The notes under the pieces were generated by a model. The model was not told the origin of the DNA, searched no databases, and saw only the letters and a program-made list of their open reading frames with translations. From Syntrophaceae bacterium UBA5744 (GTDB lineage: Bacteria > Desulfobacterota > Syntrophia > Syntrophales > UBA2192), in NCBI GenBank assembly GCA_002419215.1, contig DIFQ01000087.1, forward strand, positions 1 to 9,876: DNA of 9,876 nucleotides, written 5' to 3'. Position numbers and translations under genes: made by a program. Positions 1 to 5,816 of the stretch are shown here, piece by piece. Each line of letters opens with the position of its first letter. Position 1 is the first letter of the stretch.

Positions 1-1
1 G

Positions 2-430
2 GGACTCGTGGCCGTCACACCGGCCTGCGGATTCGTGAACCCCATGAATGCCATCTTCATCGGCATCATCGTCAGCTTGCTGTGTTACGTGGCCATTGCA
101 AAGGTGAAGTCCTACTTCAAATACGATGACTCGCTGGACGTCTTCGGCGTCCACGGCGTGGGCGGGATCTGGGGCACCATCGCCACGGGTCTCTTCGCAG
201 AGAAAGCCGTCAACGACGCAGGCGCCAACGGTCTGTTTTTCGGCGGTGCGCAGCAGCTTCTGATCCAGTGCATGCTCGTCGTCGTGACCGTGGTCTTCGC
301 TGCGGCGATGACCTGGATCATCTTCAAGCTGGTGGATGCCGTGATCGGTGTCCGGGTGGAGAAGACCAAGGAAATCGTCGGACTCGACCTGACTCAGCAC
401 AGCGAGTCGGCCTACACCCTGGTCGATTAG
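2..430 (+). CDS. amtB: Ammonium transporter AmtB, C-terminal part (5' end outside window)
   Basis: This is the last ~142 codons of an Amt/MEP ammonium channel; the reading frame is open to the window edge, so the GTG at 8 is internal. Seen: the GLVAVTPACGFVNP stretch typical of Amt proteins, then a membrane helix, then DVFGVHGVGGIWGT. Its histidine (codon 152-154) corresponds to the second pore-lining His of the family (E. coli AmtB His318). Two more hydrophobic segments follow, and a cytoplasmic tail ending GLDLTQHSESAY, a conserved tail motif. Family knowledge: the trimer passes ammonium across the inner membrane, and PII protein plugs it from the cytoplasmic side. The PII gene starts 12 bp downstream, and its ribosome binding site overlaps this stop codon, so the two are surely one operon. 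The order amtB then PII gene is the reverse of E. coli glnK-amtB. Confidence 0.95.
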   Translation, partial: GLVAVTPACGFVNPMNAIFIGIIVSLLCYVAIAKVKSYFKYDDSLDVFGVHGVGGIWGTIATGLFAEKAVNDAGANGLFFGGAQQLLIQCMLVVVTVVFAAAMTWIIFKLVDAVIGVRVEKTKEIVGLDLTQHSESAYTLVD

Positions 431-442
431 GAGGATTCAGAC

Positions 443-784
443 ATGAAATACATCATCGCAATCATCAAGCCGCACAAGATCGACGACGTCATGAAGGCCC
501 TGGAAGAGGTGGACGTGAACCTCATGACGGTATCCAACGTGCTCGGACGGGGACGCCAGATGGGTGTGACCGAAGTCTACCGGGGCACCAAGGAAGTGGG
601 AAGCCTTCTGAAGAAGGTGAAGCTCGAGATCGCCGTCAACGAGGATTTCGTCGACCCGACCATCCAGGCCATCACCAGGGGCGCCCGCACGGGCGAGATC
701 GGCGACGGCAAGATCTTCGTGCTGGATCTTCCCGATGTCTATCGGATCCGAACCGGTGAACGGGGCAGCACCGCAATCGGATGA
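443..784 (+). CDS. glnK: Nitrogen regulatory protein PII (GlnK/GlnB type)
   Basis: A 113-residue PII signalling protein, close to the usual 112. It aligns without gaps to E. coli GlnB numbering: start MKYIIAIIKPHKIDDV, T-loop about 37-55, B-loop TGEIGDGKIFV (83-93) and C-loop YRIRTGE (100-106). Nucleotide and 2-oxoglutarate residues Gln39, Lys58, Lys90, Arg101 and Arg103 are present. Family knowledge: the trimer senses ATP/ADP and 2-oxoglutarate and controls AmtB and nitrogen enzymes. Oddity: residue 51, the uridylylated Tyr in proteobacterial PII, is Glu here (codon gaa, 593-595), although Tyr46 is kept; Lys85 is also Glu. So control by GlnD uridylylation at the normal site is not possible. 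TAGGAGG (428-434) is a strong ribosome binding site overlapping the amtB stop. GlnK rather than GlnB is inferred from the link to amtB; the sequence alone does not separate them. Confidence 0.95.
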   Translation: MKYIIAIIKPHKIDDVMKALEEVDVNLMTVSNVLGRGRQMGVTEVYRGTKEVGSLLKKVKLEIAVNEDFVDPTIQAITRGARTGEIGDGKIFVLDLPDVYRIRTGERGSTAIG

Positions 785-788
785 AAAA

Positions 789-862
789 CGGGAATCGGGT
801 TTCGGGCATCGGGTCTCGGGAAGGAACGACCTTTCTTCCCGGCGCCCGGCGCCGGGGCGACG
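789..862. repeat. Inverted pair of degenerate 7-bp tandem repeats
   Basis: Five consecutive CGGGnnn units fill 789-823: CGGGAAT, CGGGTTT, CGGGCAT, CGGGTCT, CGGGAAG. After an 11-bp spacer the complementary type follows at 835-855: CTTCCCG, GCGCCCG, GCGCCGG. The inner units pair exactly (CGGGAAG with CTTCCCG), so 818-840 can form a 9-bp stem with one G-U pair and a 5-base loop. It begins 4 bp after the PII stop and could end transcription, but there is no T-run, so a standard rho-independent terminator is not supported. Confidence 0.65.
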
Positions 863-1053
863 GGAATCGCGGTACTCTCCCGGTCCGCTTCTCCATTGCG
901 CTTATGACGATTTTGTATACTGCGTTGCCGATCAAACACTTTTGTACTTATTCTCGGGCCGTTTCCGCATCCATCTTTAGAGATAGATACATGATATCTT
1001 ATGGTTACAAAACATTTCCTCCGTGGCATCCCTATTGCTGAAGAGATAAAGAA

Positions 1054-1080
1054 GCTCCCCGCCCGCAGGGCGGGGCGAGC
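1054..1080. repeat. GC-rich palindrome, REP-like
   Basis: CCCCGCCC (1057-1064) and GGGCGGGG (1068-1075) form a perfect 8-bp stem with loop GCA. GCT (1054-1056) and AGC (1078-1080) extend it by 3 bp, with two bulged bases at 1076-1077. No T-run follows on the + strand; on the - strand the stem is followed by TTCTTT. It resembles extragenic palindromes of the REP type, but only one copy is in the window, so repetition cannot be judged. It could also be a terminator for an unseen - strand transcript. Confidence 0.5.
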
Positions 1081-1223
1081 CCCCCTGAACGATCGCCGGC
1101 CGGGTGTATGCGCGCAGAAGGGAAATGAACACAGTTCAGGCTCCTTTGGCTTCATACCCCTTTTCGGACGCGAAATACCTGCGTGAACCCTGGCAAGCGG
1201 TCTTCAAACCGTCCGGGCAGTCT

Positions 1224-1245
1224 GCCGCCGACAGGGGTCGGCGGC
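1224..1245 (+). terminator. Strong hairpin upstream of the DapB-like gene (terminator or attenuator)
   Basis: GCCGCCGAC (1224-1232) and GTCGGCGGC (1237-1245) form a perfect 9-bp stem with a 4-base loop AGGG, followed by TGTTT, a weak T-run. A smaller hairpin, CGGT/ACCG around CTTCAA (1198-1211), lies just upstream. The strong stem ends 34 bp before the next start codon. It may be a weak terminator of upstream transcription or an attenuator in the leader of the next gene. No known riboswitch was recognised. Confidence 0.4.
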
Positions 1246-1279
1246 TGTTTCCACAACGGAAGGCGACGAGAGGAAAGCC

Positions 1280-1813
1280 ATGGTAAAGGCGATCGTGACG
1301 GGCGTGAGCAGCAAGATGGGCGGCAGGCTGGTGCAGTTCGTGTACGAAACGGAAGGTATCGAGCTCATCGGCGCCGTCGATTCGAAAGGCATCTCCGCCA
1401 TCGGGCAGGATGTCGGGGAGTATCATCACAAAGGGTTTTTCGGCGTACCGATTGTCGAAGACCTGAGGGACTGCATCAAACACAGCTGCGTCGTCATCGA
1501 TTTCACGGAAAAGGAATCTTCCCTGGCCCACCTCGAGATCGCCGCCGAGCACAAGACATCGATGGTCATGGGGACCATGGGGTTCATGCTCGACGAGATG
1601 GATCGAATCCGGGAGCTTGCGAGAAAGACGCGTTGCGTCCTCGTGCCGAACGTGAGCCCCGTCCTTTTCAGCGAGATGGGGGCGGGGGTGGAACTGATCT
1701 ATCGCTCCTTCATCCGCGACACCTTCGCCCGGGAGGCCATCGCCGCCGCGAAGTGGGTTGTGAAGCAGAAGAACGGGTTGTACGACATGCAGGATGTCCT
1801 CGGCCTGAAGTAG
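1280..1813 (+). CDS. DapB-like protein lacking the catalytic segment (177 aa)
   Basis: The protein matches 4-hydroxy-tetrahydrodipicolinate reductase (DapB, lysine/diaminopimelate pathway) at both ends only. N-terminal Rossmann features: GVSSKMG (8-14, where DapB has GxGGRMG), acidic Asp34 after the second strand, VVIDFT (71-76) and GTMGF (98-102, usually GTTGF). PNVS (123-126) matches the DapB hinge. The C-terminus, FAREAIAAAKWV then GLYDMQDVLGL (149-176), matches the family C-terminus. The middle is missing: no HH, no catalytic Lys, no DAPSGTA motif. The length is 177 aa against about 265-275. The frame is intact and nothing suggests a frameshift. It may be an internally deleted paralogue, a nucleotide-binding protein with another role, or a dead gene still in frame; normal reductase activity is unlikely. 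The start has GAGAGGA (1269-1274) at good spacing. Confidence 0.8.
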   Translation: MVKAIVTGVSSKMGGRLVQFVYETEGIELIGAVDSKGISAIGQDVGEYHHKGFFGVPIVEDLRDCIKHSCVVIDFTEKESSLAHLEIAAEHKTSMVMGTMGFMLDEMDRIRELARKTRCVLVPNVSPVLFSEMGAGVELIYRSFIRDTFAREAIAAAKWVVKQKNGLYDMQDVLGLK

Positions 1814-1874
1814 GCTGGTGACCGGGGGCGCAGCCCATCGAACGCAGCGATCTCACCTCTCGAGATCACGGCGC

Positions 1875-1982
1875 GAAGATCGGAAGAGCGGAAGTGAGGA
1901 AGCGCGGATAAGAGAATGGATCAATCCTCCATCCCCTCCGAGCTTCATAACTTCATAGCTTCCTAACTTCCGTCCTTTCAGG
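1875..1982. repeat. Inverted pair of degenerate 8-bp tandem repeats
   Basis: Left array, period 8: GAAGATCG, GAAGAGCG, GAAGTGAG, GAAGCGCG (1875-1906), then a poorer GATAAGAG. Right array, period 8 and complementary in type: CTTCATAA, CTTCATAG, CTTCCTAA, CTTCCGTC (1943-1974), then a poorer CTTTCAGG. The arms 1889-1903 and 1958-1972 are inverted repeats matching at 14 of 15 positions, with about 54 bp between them. It lies about 60 bp after the DapB-like stop. Confidence 0.75.
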
Positions 1983-2085
1983 CCGCCTTCCAACCAGCCC
2001 GTTTCGACTGCATGGCAGCAGCCTCCGGTGCACGTGATTTACGCACCTTTCACCCCGTCCGACAGGGCAAATCCGAGGAAAAAGC

Positions 2086-2114
2086 TGGACGCTTTCGGTT
2101 CGAAACGCTATAGA
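2086..2114 (+). promoter_or_regulatory. Candidate sigma70 promoter of the TRAP operon
   Basis: TGGACG (2086-2091, 4 of 6 to consensus) and TATAGA (2109-2114, 5 of 6) are 17 bp apart. A start near 2121 would give a 24-base leader before the receptor gene, just including its ribosome binding site GGAGG (2133-2137). Found by eye only. Confidence 0.35.
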
Positions 2115-2144
2115 TGGGAGCAAATACTGGACGGAGGTGGAATC

Positions 2145-3113
2145 ATGAAACGAGCGTTCCTGTGCGTCGCAGCCGTCATGCTCGTCCTCGCGCTGGTCGG
2201 CGGGGACGATGCGCTGGCACAACGGAAAACCTTTCTCACGCTCTCGTCTGGAAGCCCCGGCGGTGCCTACTATCCCCTCGGCGGGGGAATGGCGGTTATC
2301 ATCGAGAAGACCGTCGAAGGGTTCCGTTGCGCATCGGAGTCGACGGGCGCCTCCGTCGAGAACAGCCGCCTCGTCGGAAACGGCGAATCGGACATGGGGA
2401 TGGTGATGGGCAGCATCGCCTACAACGCCGTGCAGGGGAAGGACCCCTTCAAGGAGAAACTCCCTCTCGTGACGCTTTTCCAGATGTACCCCGCTCCGGA
2501 GCACATCGTGACGACGAAGCAGTCGGGGATCAAATCCATCAAGGATCTGAAGGGAAAGAAGGTCTCCATCGACGTCCCCGGGAGCGGTTGCGCCAACATG
2601 GCCCGGATTATTCTCGAAGAGCATGGATTCACGCTCAACAAGGATGTGACCATCGCCAACCTCTCGCAGAATGAATCCGTCCAGGCCCTCAAGGACGGCG
2701 TCGTCGATGCCGTTTTCTTCAATTTCGCCTACCCGGGCGCCGCGGTCCTGGATCTTGCGGCATCCCGCGAAATCGTGCTGATCCCCATGGACAAGGCAAT
2801 GGCCGACCGGATCGTCAAGAAGTACCCCTACTACATCAAGATCGGCATCCCGGCCAAGACTTACCCCGGACAGGACAGGGAAATCCTCTGTCTCGGCGAC
2901 TCCAACGTGCTCGTGGCCAACAAGAAAATGGCCGATGACGTGGCCTACAAGATCACCAAGGCCATCTTCAGCAATGTCAAAGAGGGGAAATACGCGCTCG
3001 TGAACATCCACCCGATCGCTGCGCAGCTTACGCCTGCAAATGCCGTCAACAGCCCGATTCCGCTTCATCCTGGCGCGGTGAAATACTTCAAGGAAGTCAA
3101 AGTCCTCAAGTAA
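2145..3113 (+). CDS. TAXI family TRAP transporter solute receptor
   Basis: A 322-residue periplasmic binding protein of the TAXI family, the receptor of a secondary tripartite (TRAP) uptake system. Residues 1-25 form a signal peptide: MKR, a hydrophobic stretch 5-19, and ALA just before the likely cut at 25/26. The mature protein starts with a beta strand and SSGSPGGAYYPLGGGMA (34-50), a family hallmark, then STGASVENSRLV (66-77), SDMGMV (82-87) and GSGCANMARIIL (146-157). The later strand DSNVLVANKKM (252-262) is also typical. The substrate cannot be read from sequence; characterised TAXI systems take glutamate or other carboxylates. The start at 2145 has GGAGG 7 bases upstream and begins the signal peptide. 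It heads an operon with DUF1850 and the fused permease, from which it is separated by a terminator-like hairpin. Confidence 0.93.
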   Translation: MKRAFLCVAAVMLVLALVGGDDALAQRKTFLTLSSGSPGGAYYPLGGGMAVIIEKTVEGFRCASESTGASVENSRLVGNGESDMGMVMGSIAYNAVQGKDPFKEKLPLVTLFQMYPAPEHIVTTKQSGIKSIKDLKGKKVSIDVPGSGCANMARIILEEHGFTLNKDVTIANLSQNESVQALKDGVVDAVFFNFAYPGAAVLDLAASREIVLIPMDKAMADRIVKKYPYYIKIGIPAKTYPGQDREILCLGDSNVLVANKKMADDVAYKITKAIFSNVKEGKYALVNIHPIAAQLTPANAVNSPIPLHPGAVKYFKEVKVLK

Positions 3114-3123
3114 CCGGCGAATG

Positions 3124-3155
3124 CCCGGCCGGGACGATTCCGGCCGGGTTTGCTT
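3124..3155 (+). terminator. Terminator-like hairpin inside the TRAP operon
   Basis: CCCGGCCGGGA (3124-3134) pairs with TTCCGGCCGGG (3138-3148): 11 bp with one G-T pair and a 3-base loop, followed by TTTGCTT. It starts 10 bp after the receptor stop and ends before the second gene. A partial terminator here would give more receptor than permease, as known for binding-protein operons. The T-run is short and interrupted, so read-through is expected. It may also protect the 3' end of the receptor mRNA. Confidence 0.6.
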
Positions 3156-3159
3156 GCCC

Positions 3160-3630
3160 ATGGCACGACGCATCGCCCTCTGTGTCCTCGTTGCGGCCGT
3201 TTTGCTGCCCCTCCCCTCGTGGCCGGCCGAGCGAACGGACAACCTTCAGCTTCAGATCCTGCGCCATCCGGATGGCGACCTGCTGTGGCAGGTGCCCGTC
3301 AGGCCGGGAGACCTCTTTCGGCTCGAATACACCCACTCGTCGGACGGAACCCCTGTGCGGGACCTGTTCCGAGTCGAGGAAGACGGGTACCTGGTCATCT
3401 TGGAAGAGCAGTACCTGTGGTATGGGTCGGGGCTGGAATCGCATCCGCAGGCGAGCATCTCCTTCGACGGCGAGTACACGCGCGTCACCGTGAACCGTCG
3501 TCTGCAGCAGCTTCTTCTCAGGGTCGGCCGGGTTTCCCGCCAGGTGATTTGGTCGGGCGACTCGCGGGTTGCGTTGGCCGGGCTTGCACCGGGCGGAAGC
3601 CTGCTTCAACTACGAATCGCGAAACGGTAG
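3160..3630 (+). CDS. DUF1850 domain protein of the TRAP operon
   Basis: A 156-residue secreted protein with a DUF1850 domain, a family usually found between TAXI receptors and fused TRAP permeases. Residues 1-24 look like a signal peptide (MARR, then a hydrophobic stretch 5-19). DUF1850 features: FRLEYTHS (53-60), GTPVRDLFRVEEDGYL (63-78) and YGSGLES (88-94). Its job is unknown; the context suggests an accessory periplasmic part of the transporter. The frame opens at 3121, but that start would put the 11-bp hairpin inside the coding region and precede the signal peptide, so the ATG at 3160 is chosen. A TTG at 3154 is also possible. No clear ribosome binding site is seen for any of them. The permease gene starts 13 bp after the stop. 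Confidence 0.85.
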   Translation: MARRIALCVLVAAVLLPLPSWPAERTDNLQLQILRHPDGDLLWQVPVRPGDLFRLEYTHSSDGTPVRDLFRVEEDGYLVILEEQYLWYGSGLESHPQASISFDGEYTRVTVNRRLQQLLLRVGRVSRQVIWSGDSRVALAGLAPGGSLLQLRIAKR

Positions 3631-3643
3631 GTCCGAGACCTCT

Positions 3644-5632
3644 ATGGCGGAAATCGAGAAGACGCTTCAACAAGACTTCGAGAAGGAGAAAAAGCTCGGA
3701 CAGGAAATTCTCGAGAAGTTCGAGAGGGTCCGCACATACGGGGGATCGGCAAATACGCTGCTTACGGTCTTCGCCATCACGGCAAGCCTCTACCATCTCC
3801 ACTACGCGTATGCGCATCCCTTCTTCGCCCTCGATCACCGGGCGCTCCACTGGCTCTTCATGTCCGTTCTCGTCTTCGCCCTCTACCCCCTCTCGAAGAG
3901 GCATTCTCCCTGGCATCGCATGTCGGTGCTCGACGGGGCCTTCCTTGTCGCATCGGGGGCCATCTGCATCTGGCTCTTCATCTACTCGACGCCCATCATG
4001 AACCGTGCCGGCTCCTACGAGACCCTGGACGTCGTGATGGGGTGCCTGCTTGTCCTCATCGTCCTGGAGGCAGCCAGGCGGTCTACGGGGCTCTCCGTGA
4101 CGCTGATCGCCGTGGTGTTCATCCTCTACGCCCTGCTGGGTCCCTGGCTGCCCGACGTCATCTCTCACAAGGGGTACAGCATCAAGCGCCTCTCGACCTA
4201 CCTCTCTCTTTCTACGGACGGGATCTTCGGGGTCCCGATCGGGGTTTCGGCCAACTTCATCCTCCTCTTCATCCTCTATGGAACGCTCCTTCGAAAAACC
4301 GGGGCAGGCGAGTTCTTCACCGACATCGCCTTCGCCCTCACGGGGTGGACGAAAGGGGGGCCTGCCAAAGCGGCCGTCGTGTCGAGCACATTTTTCGGAA
4401 TGATCTCGGGAAGCTCCGTTGCAAACACGGTGACAACGGGTTCCTTCACGATCCCCCTCATGAAGCGGACGGGTTATCCGGCCCACTTCGCGGCGGGCGT
4501 CGAGGCCTCGGCATCCACCATGGGGCAGATCATGCCGCCCGTCATGGGTGCAGCGGCCTTCATCATGGCGGAGTTCCTGGCGATCCCCTACTTCAAGGTC
4601 TGTGTCGCCGCGTTCATCCCCGCTTCACTGGCCTTCTTTGCCACGTTCATGCAGGTTCACTTCCGGGCCGTCTCGCTCGGCCTCACGGGACTGCCCAAGT
4701 CCGATCTCCCCAGCATCCCCAAGACCTTCGCACGGGGCTGGCACCACCTCTTCTCCGTGTTCGCGCTCATCTACTTCCTCATGGAGGACTACTCGCCCGA
4801 GCGTGCCGTCTTCTGGGCCATCGCCGTGACGATCCTGACCTCGTTCCTGATGACTGTCGCGAAAAGAGAATCCCTGAAAACTTTCGGTCTCGGGATCCTG
4901 GAGGGGCTGCGGGACGGCGCCATGGGTTCCGTCCAGGTCGCTGCTGCCTGCGCTGCGGCGGGGATCATCATCGGGAGCATCACCATGACCGGCCTGGGTC
5001 TCAAGTTCTCGTCGTTCGTCGTCGACGCCTCCCAGGGTTATCTTTTCCTCGCTCTGCCCTTCACCATGATCGCCTGCCTGTTTTTGGGAATGGGCGTGCC
5101 GACTACGGCACAGTACATTATCATCACCTCGCTTGTGGCCCCGGCGCTCGTCAACATGGGCGTGTTGCCCATTGCGGCCCACCTCTTTATCCTCTATTTC
5201 GGCACGCGGGCCGATATCACACCCCCCGTTGCTCTCGCGGCCTATGCCGGCGCAGGGATCGCCCAGTCGGATCCATGGAAAACGGGGCTTGCGGCCTTTC
5301 AACTCGGCATCGCGGGCTTCATCATTCCCTTCATGTTCGTCTACGCCCCGGAACTTCTGATGATCGGCGACTGGCCCAGCATCCTGCTGGCCGTTTGTAC
5401 GGCGACCCTCGGTGTTGTCTGCCTTGCGGCTGCCGTGCAGGGCTGCCTGATGATCCGGACAACAGGGTACGAGAGGATTGCCCTGATGACGGCGGCGTTG
5501 CTTCTGATCAAGCCGGGTTGGATGACGGATCTCGCCGGCCTGTTCATCTTCCTGCTCGCTTTTCTTTCGCAGGCATTGAGGAAACGAAAAGGAGGCGTGC
5601 TGTCCGCGCAGGACGTGCCGGCCCTGAAGTAA
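3644..5632 (+). CDS. TRAP transporter fused permease (DctQ-DctM type, TAXI system)
   Basis: A 662-residue inner-membrane protein joining the small (DctQ-like, 4-helix) and large (DctM-like) TRAP subunits, as usual for TAXI systems. A charged helix (1-32) is followed by membrane segments from about 36. The small-subunit part runs to about 145 and the transport part follows. Conserved stretches: SGSSVANTVTTGSFTIPLMK (255-274), GVEASASTMGQIMPP (285-299), LGMGVPTTAQYIIITS (481-496) and FGTRADITPPVALAAYAGAG (519-538). The last hydrophobic segments lie at about 580-600 and 615-645. Family knowledge: it moves the substrate delivered by the receptor, driven by an ion gradient. The frame extends upstream to 3569, but the ATG at 3644 avoids overlap with the previous gene and begins the normal N-terminus; only a weak TAGGT precedes it. 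It is the last gene of the operon. Confidence 0.93.
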   Translation: MAEIEKTLQQDFEKEKKLGQEILEKFERVRTYGGSANTLLTVFAITASLYHLHYAYAHPFFALDHRALHWLFMSVLVFALYPLSKRHSPWHRMSVLDGAFLVASGAICIWLFIYSTPIMNRAGSYETLDVVMGCLLVLIVLEAARRSTGLSVTLIAVVFILYALLGPWLPDVISHKGYSIKRLSTYLSLSTDGIFGVPIGVSANFILLFILYGTLLRKTGAGEFFTDIAFALTGWTKGGPAKAAVVSSTFFGMISGSSVANTVTTGSFTIPLMKRTGYPAHFAAGVEASASTMGQIMPPVMGAAAFIMAEFLAIPYFKVCVAAFIPASLAFFATFMQVHFRAVSLGLTGLPKSDLPSIPKTFARGWHHLFSVFALIYFLMEDYSPERAVFWAIAVTILTSFLMTVAKRESLKTFGLGILEGLRDGAMGSVQVAAACAAAGIIIGSITMTGLGLKFSSFVVDASQGYLFLALPFTMIACLFLGMGVPTTAQYIIITSLVAPALVNMGVLPIAAHLFILYFGTRADITPPVALAAYAGAGIAQSDPWKTGLAAFQLGIAGFIIPFMFVYAPELLMIGDWPSILLAVCTATLGVVCLAAAVQGCLMIRTTGYERIALMTAALLLIKPGWMTDLAGLFIFLLAFLSQALRKRKGGVLSAQDVPALK

Positions 5633-5739
5633 GAAGAGGTTGAGAAGGTGGGAAGGGAAGCAGGTCGGACAACCTGCCCGTTTCAGGCACGTCACTTGCT
5701 CATCCAGCCTTCTCACCTTCTTACCCTCTTACCTTCTGT
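5633..5739. repeat. Inverted pair of degenerate 8-bp tandem repeats
   Basis: The left, purine-rich array begins right after the permease stop: GAAGAGGT, TGAGAAGG, TGGGAAGG, GAAGCAGG (5633-5664). The right, pyrimidine-rich array is CCTTCTCA, CCTTCTTA, CCCTCTTA, CCTTCTGT (5708-5739). TGAGAAGG (5641-5648) and CCTTCTCA (5708-5715) are exact complements, and an 18-base stretch around them matches at about 14 positions. Between the arms, GCAGGT (5660-5665) and ACCTGC (5672-5677) form another small hairpin. The structure could end the TRAP transcript, but no T-run follows. Confidence 0.7.
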
Positions 5740-5816
5740 TACTGCTGCAACCAAGGCAGGAAAGCGCTGGCAAATTTTCCTTCGGATCGGTAGGATAGAA
5801 TGCAACGGAGGATCCC

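Larger units (their letters stand above)
785..1279. other. 495-bp intergenic region with repeats and hairpins, no convincing gene
   Basis: No gene is supported between the PII gene and the DapB-like gene. The left end holds a heptamer inverted repeat array (789-862). The middle (about 895-1030) is more AT-rich than its surroundings and could hold a promoter, for example TTGCCG (925-930) with TATTCT (949-954) at 18 bp, a weak match. A long GC palindrome follows (1054-1080), then two hairpins (1198-1211 and 1224-1245) just before the next gene. A short frame with an ATG at 1126 runs to 1286 across the next start; it resembles nothing I know and was not accepted. Confidence 0.7.
1814..2144. other. 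331-bp intergenic region: repeat array and promoter region
   Basis: Between the DapB-like gene and the TRAP receptor gene I see an octamer inverted repeat array (1875-1982) and a candidate promoter (2086-2114), and no coding sequence. An upstream ATG at 2028 extends the receptor frame by 39 codons. Those residues look non-coding, precede the signal peptide and lack a ribosome binding site, so they were not used. Confidence 0.6.

Noticed and set aside
1180..1260. Possible selenocysteine tRNA around CGGTCTTCAAACCG
   Set aside because: The CTTCAAA motif resembles an anticodon loop with TCA, but the stem closes with a 6-base loop. No T-arm TTCGA-like sequence, acceptor stem or CCA is found at the right distance.
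1126..1286. Short frame starting at ATG 1126 that runs across the DapB-like start
   Set aside because: It has a ribosome binding site-like GAAGGG too close to the ATG, resembles no known protein, contains the strong hairpin at 1224-1245 and overlaps the next gene.
1953..3242. Long - strand open frame opposite the TAXI receptor gene (about 429 codons)
   Set aside because: It is the antisense shadow of a GC-rich gene, rich in Arg, His and Gly, with no family motif. The + strand gene has a signal peptide and family motifs.
3518..4486. Long - strand open frames opposite the permease and GH13 genes
   Set aside because: They are antisense to well-supported genes, have no ribosome binding sites and no recognisable domains; GC-rich third positions explain their openness.
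4042..5643. Long + strand open frame inside the fused permease gene (about 533 codons)
   Set aside because: It is an off-frame shadow of the permease gene with Arg/His/Pro-rich composition; the main frame has all the TRAP motifs.
5767..5801. Promoter immediately upstream of the GH13 gene (TAGGAT or TAGAAT)
   Set aside because: Both -10 candidates would start the transcript at or inside the ribosome binding site, and no good -35 element lies at the right spacing.
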